Made by a program: the position numbers and the translations under genes
Source of the DNA: Cyanobacteriota bacterium
GTDB taxonomy: Bacteria > Cyanobacteriota > Cyanobacteriia > Pseudanabaenales > Pseudanabaenaceae
Reading direction: 5' to 3'
DNA: 41,831 nt
Assembly: GCA_025356295.1 (NCBI GenBank)
Contig: JANXUJ010000063.1
Location: 1 to 41,831, forward strand
The notes under the pieces: model-generated
Seen by the model: the letters and a program-made list of their open reading frames with translations, nothing else
Told to the model about the DNA's origin: nothing
Database searches by the model: none
Shown: in pieces, positions 1 to 7,750 of the stretch
How positions within the stretch are numbered: the stretch's first letter is position 1
How the letters are laid out: every line of letters begins with the position of its first letter

Positions 1-51
1 GTCGTGGCATAATCTAAAAGAAGAAAGCGAATAAATTCGCTCGTCCGATTT

Positions 52-210
52 TCATCTCAGGTCTGAAGACACTGAGCTTTCAATCTCTCGTGTGTTTTCT
101 GTAATCACAAAAGATGGATCGATTTTGCCATTTTGAACGTGTTCCAGTAAAGGACGTAAGTACCGATGAACATGGGTTTGTCCTGTTTTCATCGTTAAAC
201 CTTTGTTCAT
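52..210 (-). pseudogene. C-terminal remnant of a zinc-dependent alcohol dehydrogenase
   Basis: A 52-codon reading frame whose middle ([15 protein letters not shown], then IDPSFVIT) matches, from memory of the family, the stretch near the C-terminus of zinc-dependent medium-chain alcohol dehydrogenases. After FVIT the similarity stops: the usual LDEAPxGY continuation is missing and the frame ends 14 codons later. The catalytic and cofactor domains are absent, so this cannot be an enzyme. It abuts a short-chain dehydrogenase remnant in another frame with the junction near 205-215, so a deletion probably joined two neighbouring dehydrogenase genes. Identification is from motif recall only. Confidence 0.5.
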
Positions 211-358
211 AAAAGGGCGTGTTGATTACAGAAGGCATAACATTAGTGACGCTAATAGGAACGCCTTCATGCTGTAGCTCCACTCTCAGGGAATCTAGAA
301 AACCAGCGATCGCGTGTTTAGACGCAGAATAAGCGCTCTGAAAAAGCGCATAAATTTG
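206..358 (-). pseudogene. Internal fragment of a short-chain dehydrogenase/reductase (SDR)
   Basis: Read on the minus strand, the frame gives SAYSASKHAIAGFLDSLRVE followed by [18 protein letters not shown]. This is the classical SDR active-site helix (YxxxK, here YSASK) and the following strand with the INTPF signature. The Rossmann N-terminus (TGxxxGIG) is missing: in-frame TAG codons appear just upstream, near 360, and the diguanylate cyclase gene ends 18 bases further on. The C-terminus is replaced by a fragment of an unrelated dehydrogenase. It is a remnant, not a gene. Confidence 0.6.
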
Positions 359-375
359 GCTCTATTTCTAGTCAG

Positions 376-1308
376 CTATTCCATATCAGGAGCATCTAAA
401 ATGGATTCATCAAACAGCATCACGTTCTCGCTTGTTCCTTTTGATCTATACATAGCTCTATCAACTTTTTTAAAAAGAATATCAGCCGTTTCTCCATCTC
501 TAGGACATATGGCAATCCCAATAGTGGCACTTACAGAGACAATAGTGCCATCAAAATCACAGTCTTCAGAAATGCGAGCCACCATCTTTTTGGCAAGGTT
601 AATTACTTCATCTTCTAGCTTGATGTCTAATAGGACGCAGCTAAACTCGTCGCCTCCCCATCGACTCATGATATCTTCACCGCGCACAAAATCTTGTAAC
701 CGCTTTGCCACAGTAAGCAACACTTGATCGCCAATGTCATGACCATAAGAATCATTAATGTTCTTAAATTTATCTAAATCAATGAACATAAGCGCAAGTT
801 TCCAACCATGTCGTTTTGATTGAATCAATCCATGCTCAAGACGCTGTTCTAATAGCAAACGGTTCGGAAGCCCCGTTAATGGATCATGAAGTGCGATATA
901 TAGTGCATCTTTCTCTTTTGCTTGGGATTTCGATAAATCAGTACGCACCTTAAATAAATCTTGCTTCGTCTGCCTCAGTTCAGATTCGATGTCGATTCTC
1001 TCAGTCACTTGCTTAGTGAGTTCGTTATTAACCTGATGCAAATCTTCTGCTGCTTTGACCACCTTTTTCTCAGCTTCTTCGTTCTGAGCAATCACCTGTT
1101 CGATAGTTGGAAATGGAGGGGTGACTTTACCATCATTTGTGAGGACTGCATTCACCGAACCAAGTTGCTCTGCCGCCGCCTCCATATTTTCCTTGATTTC
1201 TTCACTTTGATCGAGTACATTTTTAAGAGGAATTGTTTTGGTACTTACTGAGTCATCCACTGTATTTGCACTAGCTTTATTTGCACTAGCTTTAATTTCA
1301 TTATCCAT
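376..1308 (-). CDS. GGDEF-domain diguanylate cyclase
   Basis: A 310-residue soluble protein. Residues about 35-140 are charged and helical, probably coiled coil, with no recognisable sensor domain. The C-terminal GGDEF domain begins at HDPLTGLPNR (about 141-150) and carries the intact active-site loop RWGGDEF (GGDEF at 218-222), so synthesis of cyclic di-GMP from two GTP is expected. An RGED tetrad lies five residues before it (209-212), matching the allosteric RxxD inhibitory site, so product inhibition is likely. There is no signal peptide or membrane segment, so it is cytosolic, with control perhaps through the coiled coil. It stands alone, with dehydrogenase remnants immediately downstream. 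Confidence 0.93.
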   Translation of the reverse strand: MDNEIKASANKASANTVDDSVSTKTIPLKNVLDQSEEIKENMEAAAEQLGSVNAVLTNDGKVTPPFPTIEQVIAQNEEAEKKVVKAAEDLHQVNNELTKQVTERIDIESELRQTKQDLFKVRTDLSKSQAKEKDALYIALHDPLTGLPNRLLLEQRLEHGLIQSKRHGWKLALMFIDLDKFKNINDSYGHDIGDQVLLTVAKRLQDFVRGEDIMSRWGGDEFSCVLLDIKLEDEVINLAKKMVARISEDCDFDGTIVSVSATIGIAICPRDGETADILFKKVDRAMYRSKGTSENVMLFDESILDAPDME

Positions 1309-1356
1309 GTCACTTTTCCCGCGCTAATAAAATCTCGTTTTTTGTTTTGTGTGTTA

Positions 1357-1626
1357 CTAAATTTTTGATGTAATTAAACTAACGAGCACCAACAGCCCTA
1401 ATGCTCTCCGAAAGTAATTAACTCCTTGCAATAACTCTCCCCAACCCCAAGTAAACAAAGAGCCAAAAGCGATTATTTCTAATCCTGTAGAAATTTTACC
1501 TGTTGTAAAAAATAGCTTTAACAAACTAACTACAATCCAGACAATGATAGGTAAGTTCGGCATCTGTACGAGAACAATCTTACCTTCGCGATCGCGAAAT
1601 ATTTTATTAAATAACGTATTTTCCAT
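1357..1626 (-). CDS. Small two-helix membrane protein, function unknown
   Basis: An 89-residue protein not assigned to a named family. After a charged N-terminus (NKIFRDREGK) there are hydrophobic stretches at about 25-42, 47-62 and 72-86, so it should be a small integral membrane protein. Its ATG overlaps the stop of the upstream alpha/beta hydrolase (TAATG arrangement at 1626), so the two are translationally coupled and probably work together at the membrane. I infer a link to the hydrolase but no specific activity. Confidence 0.7.
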   Translation of the reverse strand: MENTLFNKIFRDREGKIVLVQMPNLPIIVWIVVSLLKLFFTTGKISTGLEIIAFGSLFTWGWGELLQGVNYFRRALGLLVLVSLITSKI

Positions 1627-2735
1627 TAAATTACTCGGCGCACAAAATTGGCGACCGCCTCAACAAATTCTTGGTGTTGTTCCATCATACTCATATGTCC
1701 CGAAGGCGCGAGAACCACTAATTCCGAATTTTTTATCTGTTTGTGCATGTAGTGACTCGCTTCAACAACTGTAGCCCCATCTTTATTCGCGGAAATTATC
1801 AAGGTTGGTATCTGAATCTGATTGAGAACCTCAGTTGCATCGTAATGCATCATCCCTAACATCTGTCGCCCTAAAACTGAGGGTGAAACTCGTGCGGAGC
1901 GATTAATTACATAGTCTAACTGTCCCCTAGTCGGACGACCTGCAAAAGAAGAAAATCTTCCAGAAATATGTGCAGTTCCATTAAAGTAGCTCAACCATGT
2001 TTGCACCCAAATAATCGGCGATAGACCAATCATTAGGTAAAGTATTGGTTCTAATAAGGGCTTTTGTAAACCCCGCAAGATATTTGTGAAAGGAGCAGTA
2101 TGTACTGGATTAGTAAAAGTGGTATTAACTAAACCAATACCAGCCACGCGCGTTCCTAAATGTTGGGGAAATAAACCACAGAATGTTAATAAAATCATGC
2201 CACCCATACTATGTCCAAAGATAATCGCTGGTTTATCTCCTGCTAAATCAAGGACAGCTTCAAGGTCGGTGGCTAAGTTCTTCATACTATAGTCATTATC
2301 AGGGACTTGTCCAGATTTGCCTGTCCCTGGCACATCCCAGAGGATTAATCGAAATTCATTTTCTAAAGCTTGTTTGATATAGTACCAATGCGTACTATTA
2401 CAACTCCATCCGTGGGTAAAAATGATCGGTGGAGCATCTTGATTCCCAAAGAATTCAACGTGAATATCTGTTCCATCAGGTCGATGAATTTGTTTAACTT
2501 CTCTGGAACGGGAAGGTGTTGGTTCATTCTCGGCGGGACTAGCTAGCAGCCATAGGATCACAAAGCGTCCTAATAGGCTAAAAACTAACATGACAATACC
2601 TAAGACAAGCAACGCGACAACTGTAATCGAACCCAGAAACCAACCAATTACAAAATAAAAGCCGAACCCAAGCAATGCTGTAGAAAGTAATCCTAACAGC
2701 AAGACAATTAGTGGAGCTAAGGGGAAAATAGACAT
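1626..2735 (-). CDS. Membrane-anchored alpha/beta hydrolase
   Basis: A 369-residue protein. Residues about 5-65 hold two hydrophobic segments, which should anchor it in a membrane. The rest is an alpha/beta-hydrolase fold: oxyanion motif HGW at 108-110, nucleophile elbow GHSMGG at 174-179 (Ser176), probable acid Asp319 in SANKDG and catalytic His347 in APSGHMS. The triad is complete, so it is probably an active esterase, lipase or related hydrolase; the substrate cannot be read from sequence. It is first in a two-gene unit with the small membrane protein, overlapping by one base. A large hairpin separates it from the rubredoxin gene. Confidence 0.88.
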   Translation of the reverse strand: MSIFPLAPLIVLLLGLLSTALLGFGFYFVIGWFLGSITVVALLVLGIVMLVFSLLGRFVILWLLASPAENEPTPSRSREVKQIHRPDGTDIHVEFFGNQDAPPIIFTHGWSCNSTHWYYIKQALENEFRLILWDVPGTGKSGQVPDNDYSMKNLATDLEAVLDLAGDKPAIIFGHSMGGMILLTFCGLFPQHLGTRVAGIGLVNTTFTNPVHTAPFTNILRGLQKPLLEPILYLMIGLSPIIWVQTWLSYFNGTAHISGRFSSFAGRPTRGQLDYVINRSARVSPSVLGRQMLGMMHYDATEVLNQIQIPTLIISANKDGATVVEASHYMHKQIKNSELVVLAPSGHMSMMEQHQEFVEAVANFVRRVI

Positions 2736-2795
2736 ATATTTAGTTATTGGATTGCTCTGGGCTTTCAGGCTAAAGATTTACTCATTGCCTAAGAC

Positions 2796-2845
2796 TTATT
2801 GCCTCAGAAAAGACCATTTATAAATGGTTCTTTCTGAGGCAATAA
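2796..2845. terminator. 50-nt near-perfect palindrome between rubredoxin and hydrolase genes
   Basis: Arms 2796-2810 and 2831-2845 are perfectly complementary (15 bp). The centre, 2813-2828, is itself a 16-nt palindrome, with only a two-base imperfection between. As RNA it would form a hairpin of about 23-25 bp. It lies just past the rubredoxin stop on the minus strand, so a transcription terminator or 3' stabilising hairpin is likely. There is no long U-tract. Confidence 0.6.
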
Positions 2846-2853
2846 ACCTGCAA

Positions 2854-3054
2854 CTATTTAACTGGTTCCGTTAAGGGGACATCGGTTGCTGGTGCATCTT
2901 CTGGCTCAAAGTCAGCCTTTGGGGTTCCACATTTGGGACAAACCCAATCATCTGGCAAAGATCCAAAGGGAATACCAGGTTCAATACCTGAGTCTGGATC
3001 GCCAACTGCTGGATCGTAGACATACCCACAGGTTTTACAGATATACTTTTGCAT
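2854..3054 (-). CDS. Rubredoxin
   Basis: A 66-residue one-electron carrier. Two Cys-x-x-Cys loops, Cys6/Cys9 ([10 protein letters not shown]) and Cys39/Cys42 ([11 protein letters not shown]), provide the four ligands of the FeS4 centre. The aromatic core (YxYDP, PDDWxCP) is intact, and about 15 residues form a flexible tail. There is no C-terminal membrane helix, so it is a soluble rubredoxin rather than the membrane-anchored RubA used in photosystem assembly. It sits between a Rieske-FAD oxidoreductase and an alpha/beta hydrolase on the same strand; it could pass electrons in an oxidative-stress pathway, but that is inference. Large hairpins on both sides suggest its own transcript. Confidence 0.96.
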   Translation of the reverse strand: MQKYICKTCGYVYDPAVGDPDSGIEPGIPFGSLPDDWVCPKCGTPKADFEPEDAPATDVPLTEPVK

Positions 3055-3100
3055 TTTTTTGACTCCTAAATATAATAAATATAAAAGTGGAATAGTAATC

Positions 3101-3137
3101 TAGAGATTAGGATAGGCGGCGCCTATCCTAATCTCTA
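3101..3137. terminator. Strong hairpin, 17-bp perfect stem, 3-nt loop
   Basis: Bases 3101-3117 pair perfectly with 3121-3137 around a three-base loop. It follows the FAD-Rieske gene on the minus strand, so it probably ends or protects that transcript. No U-run follows on the minus strand. Confidence 0.6.
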
Positions 3138-3214
3138 AAATTCTGATCTCTTTAGCACTACCAAAAATAGATTGATTTTGGGTGAAAGTTTAAAAACGTT
3201 GGTTGAATACAGCT

Positions 3215-4729
3215 TTAATGAACAACTTGCTCCAAGTCCTTGACAGCAGGACCTTGAATCACTTTGCCATCGCAGCTAAACCTTGCGCCGTGGCAAGGAC
3301 AATCCCAACTTTTTTCTCCACTGTTCCAACTCACGATACAAGCCAGATGGGTGCATACTGCTGAAACAGCATGAACATCTCCATGCTCATCTCGATAGGC
3401 GGCGACCTTCTCATTGTCGATGGTCAGTAGTTTGCCTTCGCCCTTAGCAACTTCGCTAAAGGAAGAAGACAATAAACCTTTGAAGCGATCGCCGATCCAG
3501 TGAACTGTAACATCTACTTCTTGTTTAACCGATTCCACTGTTGCAAATGGAGTCGCTCGAAGAGAGTCATACAACTCTTTATAGGGATTATCTTTTCCGA
3601 GAATTAAGTCGGAGAGAATCATCCCAGACATGGTTCCCTTCGACATGCCCCAGAGACTAAATCCTGTAGCCACATAGATGTGCTTGTTAAAAGGAGTTAA
3701 GTTGCCAATATAGGGAAGCTTGTCAAATGACACCATGTCTTGGTTTGACCATCGGTAGGCAAATGTATCAATGCCAAAGCGATCGCGAGCATAAGATTCT
3801 AGTTTTTGATAACACTCTTCCGTATTAGTGACTGTACCAACCTTATGTCCTTCACCACCAACTAGCAGGAGTAGCCCATCCTCATAGGGGGTAGTGCGAA
3901 TCGAATGTGAAGATTCACCACTGCCGATATACATTCCCACGGGAGCGTTGGAGGAATCAATTTTTGCACCCACAATGTAGGAACGTTCGGGATAGGTTTT
4001 GGCGAAGAAAAGTCCGAGGTTTAGAATCGGTAGATTCGTTGCCACAATTACATCATGGGCAGCAATTACGCCCAGATCAGTAACAACATAACAGGAATTA
4101 CCTTCATCAACTTTCTGAACTCTGGTGTTCTCAAATAAATAGCTGCCATCGCCAGTAATATTTTTAGCAAGATGAAGCAAATATTTGCGAACATGAAACT
4201 GAGCTTGGTTATCGAGTTTGATCGCTCCAGCGATCGCAAAGGGCAACGATGTTTCTGTCACAAACGAAGCGGGAAGTCCTAGCTTAAGAGCCGCTTTAAC
4301 TTCATCTTGAACTTTATCAAGCTCACTCGCTGGTTCGGCAAAAGTATAAGAGCTTTGGCGGCTAAAATCACAATCAATTTGCTCTTCAGCAACCAAAGCC
4401 GCAACTTGCTCAACTCCAGCTAGATTTGATTCTGCATAGAGTCGTGCTTTTTGCTCTCCAATTTGTTTGATTAAATCAGCGTAGATCAGTTGGTGTAAAG
4501 CTGTGACTTTAGCTGTCGTATGACCACTGACACCTGCGGCAACTTGTCTAGACTCAATCACGGCGACAGTTTTGCCTGCTTTTTTAAGCAGTGTGGCTGC
4601 TGTCAGTCCCACAATGCCACCACCAATGATCGCCACATCTACAGTAACTCGATTATCCAGAGATGGATAACTGGTTGTGGGAGTGGAGTCAATCCAAAAG
4701 GAGGTGTGTTTTCCAGATAGATTTGTCAT
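3215..4729 (-). CDS. FAD-dependent oxidoreductase with C-terminal Rieske [2Fe-2S] domain
   Basis: A 504-residue fusion. The N-terminus has the FAD-binding Rossmann motif (VAIIGGGIVGLTAATLLKKAG, glycines about 36-41) of the DAO/DadA-type amine and glycine oxidase family. The last 50 residues form a Rieske domain with both ligand pairs: Cys459-x-His461 (CTHLAC) and Cys477-x-x-His480 (CPCHGARF). The domain should hold a 2Fe-2S cluster passing electrons to or from the flavin. The family is widespread in cyanobacteria, and no substrate is assigned. A rubredoxin gene directly downstream could be an electron partner (inference). Upstream, 29 bases away, is a broken esterase gene. Confidence 0.9.
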   Translation of the reverse strand: MTNLSGKHTSFWIDSTPTTSYPSLDNRVTVDVAIIGGGIVGLTAATLLKKAGKTVAVIESRQVAAGVSGHTTAKVTALHQLIYADLIKQIGEQKARLYAESNLAGVEQVAALVAEEQIDCDFSRQSSYTFAEPASELDKVQDEVKAALKLGLPASFVTETSLPFAIAGAIKLDNQAQFHVRKYLLHLAKNITGDGSYLFENTRVQKVDEGNSCYVVTDLGVIAAHDVIVATNLPILNLGLFFAKTYPERSYIVGAKIDSSNAPVGMYIGSGESSHSIRTTPYEDGLLLLVGGEGHKVGTVTNTEECYQKLESYARDRFGIDTFAYRWSNQDMVSFDKLPYIGNLTPFNKHIYVATGFSLWGMSKGTMSGMILSDLILGKDNPYKELYDSLRATPFATVESVKQEVDVTVHWIGDRFKGLLSSSFSEVAKGEGKLLTIDNEKVAAYRDEHGDVHAVSAVCTHLACIVSWNSGEKSWDCPCHGARFSCDGKVIQGPAVKDLEQVVH

Positions 4730-4758
4730 AGCGTTAATTATATTTTTTGATGGTTGTG

Positions 4759-5143
4759 TTAGAGCGATCGCCCAAACCCAGAACGTAGTCCTGCGGCTGC
4801 TTCGCCTACTGCTTGTTTTGCCTTATCAACTACTGCGCCCATGCCAAAAAATTCATGGGTAACATTGGTATAGTTGGTGGACTTAACAACTACGCCATCA
4901 TTTTTGAGGCGCTGTGCATAAGCTTGACCTTCACTTCTCAAAGGGTCAATGTCAGCGGTGATTACGGTTGCAGGGGGGAGACCACGTAAGTTTTCGGCTC
5001 TTAAAGGTGATGCATGACGAATCATAAGTATCGAGATTAGCAATCACCCAGCCGCCACCATGAAAATATACTAGAGCCGAATTATTTGCAAATTGACCAC
5101 CTAAGGAGATCGCTGTACCACCTGCACCTGCCAATACAATCAA
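4759..5143 (-). pseudogene. Esterase/lipase of the hormone-sensitive-lipase type with internal deletion
   Basis: Two frames together give the ends of an alpha/beta hydrolase. The N-terminal frame contains the oxyanion motif HGGGW in ALVYFHGGGWVIANLDTYD. The C-terminal frame resumes at ASPLRAENLRGLPPATVITA and runs through DIDPLRSEG to HEFFGM, which contain the acid and histidine regions. Between them, about where the frames meet (5020-5035), the roughly 100 or more residues with the GDSAGG nucleophile are missing and the frame shifts. Enzyme activity is therefore lost. The first codon of the upstream frame is TTG and the true N-terminus is also shortened. Confidence 0.85.
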
Positions 5144-5217
5144 GTTTCCTCTCGATATCTTATAGCTCAGAAGTCTCTCTCAATATAGATATTCAAACAG
5201 TGAAAACTTGAGCCACG

Positions 5218-5703
5218 TTATGCTTTAGTCAGAACAGTTTGGAGTTTAGCTTCATCCTCTTTGGATAAAGAAGTTTTAAGGACTTTACCTTCAAATTTAC
5301 CAAGTTCTTCTAGTACTTTATCGGGAGTAGCTCTTCTGACTAATACAAAAAGAGCAGAAGTGCTAGGCTCGATAGTGCTGCCCACTTCGCGAATGAAGTT
5401 GTCATCAATACCAATATCTGTCAATGCGCCAGAGATGCCGCCAGCGACTGCGCCAACTGCCCAGCCTAAGAGAGGATTAAAGAAAATAAAACCAAATAGA
5501 AGACCCCAGAACCCTCCACTTAAGGCTCCTGAAGTAGTAAGTTCTTGAGTTTGTTTGATCCGTACTTTTCCATCTTTATTGCGGATTACGATCGCCGCAT
5601 CCTCTAGATCAATTAAATGCTCTTGTTGCAGCTTTCGCAGCTTCTGCACGACATCATCAGCTGTGAACTCATCTTTAAAACCAACCGCAATTAAACTACT
5701 CAT
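5218..5703 (-). CDS. DUF1269-family membrane protein
   Basis: A 161-residue protein. It has the layout I associate with DUF1269: an N-terminal ferredoxin-like half (IAVGFKDEFTADDVVQKLRK, then LEDAAIVIRNKDGKVRI), a central glycine-rich hydrophobic hairpin (about 60-92, GALSGGFWGLLFGF and GWAVGAVAGGISGAL) and a C-terminal half ending in a charged helix. The central segment is a glycine-zipper type membrane or membrane-associated region. Biochemical function is unknown; relatives occur in stress regulons. It is first in the block of photoprotection and stress genes. Confidence 0.8.
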   Translation of the reverse strand: MSSLIAVGFKDEFTADDVVQKLRKLQQEHLIDLEDAAIVIRNKDGKVRIKQTQELTTSGALSGGFWGLLFGFIFFNPLLGWAVGAVAGGISGALTDIGIDDNFIREVGSTIEPSTSALFVLVRRATPDKVLEELGKFEGKVLKTSLSKEDEAKLQTVLTKA

Positions 5704-5740
5704 TTGTTTGTTCTGTTTATAATTTTGCTTGTTTTGGAAA

Positions 5741-5775
5741 TTAAGAAAAGCAGTGTAAAAGGCTGCTTTTCTTAA
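5741..5775. terminator. Hairpin terminator after LEA-like gene
   Basis: Arms 5741-5753 and 5763-5775 are perfectly complementary (13 bp) around a nine-base loop. The element follows the gene ending at 5804 on the minus strand. The arm contains an A/T run, so a U-rich 3' side is present, as expected for an intrinsic terminator. Confidence 0.65.
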
Positions 5776-5803
5776 ACATTAATTAATCTTAAACATTAAT
5801 CAA

Positions 5804-6310
5804 TTAGGAGCGAACCTTGTCGGTAATAGATTTAACAGTGTCTTCCGCTTTATCGGTAATCGAGTTAACGACATCTCCTGCTTTGTCTTTGACATAGTTA
5901 CCCACATCGCCAGCTTTGTCTAAAGCGGAACCAACCGTATTTTTGGTGTCATCTTTAGCAGAATTCAACTTGTCTCCAACTTTGTCCAAAGCTTTCTTAG
6001 TATCACTTACAATCGGTGGAGCGACTTCATTAGGAGCGCGTTTCATCTTGTCAAAATCGGCTGTTCCTTGAATTTCATTTAGCCCTTGATTAGATGTACT
6101 TTCATTGGCGTATTCTAAATTAGTATCGTAAGGGCTACGCTTAGTGATATCTTGGGCTTTCTTCTGAATGTTTGGCATCGGCAATTGATCAATGATTTTG
6201 TTGTTGTTCTGATCCTGAGCCGCGATCGCAGGATTAACATTAGCAAATATCATTAACCCGCAGATGTAGACAATGGCTAATAAGCGTGTGAAAAGTTGTA
6301 CGAATTTCAT
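5804..6310 (-). CDS. Exported LEA/apolipoprotein-like amphipathic repeat protein
   Basis: The chosen start, ATG at 6310, has GGAG six bases upstream; an earlier ATG at 6334 lacks a ribosome site. From 6310 the protein has 168 residues. The N-terminus is a signal peptide (MKFVQLFTRLLAIVYICGLM, cleavage probably after NPAIAA). The C-terminal half (about 100-168) has 11-mer-like amphipathic repeats such as LDKVGDKLNSAKDD, DKAGDVGNYVKDK and DKAEDTVKSITDKV, as in group 3 LEA and apolipoprotein-like proteins. Such proteins protect membranes or proteins during drying or osmotic stress. An analogous exported protein is encoded at 11906-12499, at the other edge of the same stress block. Confidence 0.75.
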   Translation of the reverse strand: MKFVQLFTRLLAIVYICGLMIFANVNPAIAAQDQNNNKIIDQLPMPNIQKKAQDITKRSPYDTNLEYANESTSNQGLNEIQGTADFDKMKRAPNEVAPPIVSDTKKALDKVGDKLNSAKDDTKNTVGSALDKAGDVGNYVKDKAGDVVNSITDKAEDTVKSITDKVRS

Positions 6311-6460
6311 AAAATCTCCATCTAAGTTGTTCAATTGAGAATTGAATTGGGAAGTAAGAATTGGAAAATATTTCCTAAAAACTACTATCTCAAATCAATG
6401 ATTGATTTATTGAATGAGTTGATTGATTACGAAATAAATTGTAATGGTAAGAAAATCTTT

Positions 6461-7261
6461 CTAAAGATAGATACAGCGCTTAATAATCATTGGTAGCTTC
6501 CACCAAGGTGCATTGGGATACATATGATGTTCTTGATGATAACCAAAATGATAGCAAGTGAGAAATGACCAAAATAGAGGTCGATAAACACTCTGTGTTC
6601 GAGAAGAAGAAGTTCGAGAAGAGAGTGTTTGGTATCCCCCAATGGGTTCACGATGAGGAATAAAAATTCCAAAATAGAAAAGTTGCAGAGAACTTAGAAT
6701 CGCAGGAATTACCCAAAACGATACTAAATTAGCATAAGCAATGTGCAGAAAAATATGCATACTGTGATAAGCCAAAATCAAATATCCTAATCGCCTCCAA
6801 CTCCAATATCCCTGCATAAAATGGATGTACCATGCAATCAAATTCTTATGACTACCGTCATGAAAGTCAGGATCGGCATCAGTAGCAGGGGAATGATGAT
6901 GTTGTAAATGCTTTGTTAATAGTTGATTGTATGAGAAGAATCCATACAACAACAAAGATAGAGAGCCAATCAAGTAATTAATTTGAGGATGTTTGGCAAA
7001 AACCGCTCCATGCATAGCATCGTGAGCGGTGATAAAAAGCCCTGTATAAAGGAATGTTTGGCTTAATACAGCTAATATCTGCCAACTTAAAGGAGTATCA
7101 GCTACATTTATACTAGTTAATAAAAAACTTAAATTGATCGCCCAAAGAGAAATAACTAATAAAGCGATCGCCACTCCAGTCACACCAATTTTCGAGTCAT
7201 CAAATACGGGCTGAATCGAAGGAACGGAATTTTCTGAAGGTAAATTCATAGGTAGTCTCAT
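6461..7261 (-). CDS. crtW: CrtW-type beta-carotene ketolase
   Basis: A 266-residue membrane-bound diiron oxygenase. Histidine clusters of the fatty-acid-desaturase superfamily are intact: HDAMH (80-84), HLQHHH (118-123, followed by SPATDADPDFHDG) and HFGYHQEHH (238-246). The stretch SSLQLFYFGIFIPHREP is characteristic of CrtW rather than of acyl-lipid desaturases. It should add 4-keto groups to carotenoids, giving echinenone or canthaxanthin, needed for orange-carotenoid-protein photoprotection. Hydrophobic helices lie at about 27-50, 60-77, 93-110 and 160-200. Start at 7261 or 7249 (MNLPSEN) is undecided. It sits beside an HLIP gene, in keeping with light stress. Confidence 0.88.
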   Translation of the reverse strand: MRLPMNLPSENSVPSIQPVFDDSKIGVTGVAIALLVISLWAINLSFLLTSINVADTPLSWQILAVLSQTFLYTGLFITAHDAMHGAVFAKHPQINYLIGSLSLLLYGFFSYNQLLTKHLQHHHSPATDADPDFHDGSHKNLIAWYIHFMQGYWSWRRLGYLILAYHSMHIFLHIAYANLVSFWVIPAILSSLQLFYFGIFIPHREPIGGYQTLSSRTSSSRTQSVYRPLFWSFLTCYHFGYHQEHHMYPNAPWWKLPMIIKRCIYL

Positions 7262-7370
7262 TGATAGAGGCTTGAAATGATTAACCTCAAATTAATGCAG
7301 CATTTTGAGGAGGAATATCCCCCTCATTTTTGTGATTTTTTTTACGATGAAACCAGTTTATAAAACCAGT

Positions 7371-7577
7371 TTATAAAACTGGAGTTACACCTGATGAGAT
7401 TATGCCCCAAAAGTGTAGAACACCTTTATGGGTAAACAATTCAATGACGATCGCTGATACAAAGCCGATCATGGCAAGACGACCATTCCAAAGCTCTGCT
7501 TGAGGAGTAAATCCCGAAATCCAAGCATTGCGAGTCATTCCTTCAACGGTATCTGCTTGTGGTGTGTTAGTTTGCAT
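7371..7577 (-). CDS. High-light-inducible protein (HLIP/SCP)
   Basis: A 68-residue, one-helix chlorophyll-binding protein of the LHC superfamily. The signature [12 protein letters not shown] (28-39) supplies the chlorophyll ligands; the hydrophobic helix continues through VSAIVIELF. The ATG at 7577 is preferred because GGAG lies eight bases before it; an in-frame TTG at 7601 is upstream of that site. HLIPs bind chlorophyll and carotenoid in the thylakoid and dissipate energy or help photosystem II assembly. The neighbouring carotenoid ketolase on the same strand fits joint use in photoprotection. The stop lies within a small AT-rich repeat (AACCAGTTTATAA twice, then inverted) that may act as terminator. 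Confidence 0.93.
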   Translation of the reverse strand: MQTNTPQADTVEGMTRNAWISGFTPQAELWNGRLAMIGFVSAIVIELFTHKGVLHFWGIISSGVTPVL

Positions 7578-7700
7578 ACTAATTGCTCCAGAGGTTGCCA
7601 AATTTTAAAGTTTTGATTCGTCTTACGACTTCTTAATAGAATTACATATCCATGATGGATATAAGGTTGCAGAATGCATAAATATGTATGTTTTGTATAG

Positions 7701-7729
7701 TTACTTCACAAATGTTAATTGTGAAGTAA
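7701..7729. terminator. Small hairpin after methyltransferase gene
   Basis: Bases 7701-7711 and 7719-7729 pair perfectly (11 bp, seven-base loop). It lies between the methyltransferase stop and the HLIP start on the minus strand, and may end the upstream transcript. Confidence 0.4.
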
Positions 7730-7750
7730 GAAATAGATAGATATATACAT

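Noticed and set aside
314..1251. Plus-strand open frames opposite the diguanylate cyclase
   Set aside because: The minus frame carries a full GGDEF domain; these are shadows with cysteine/leucine-rich nonsense composition.
6487..6672. Second minus-strand frame inside the carotenoid ketolase
   Set aside because: Frame-shifted reading of the same conserved histidine region; the long frame is intact and needs no frameshift.
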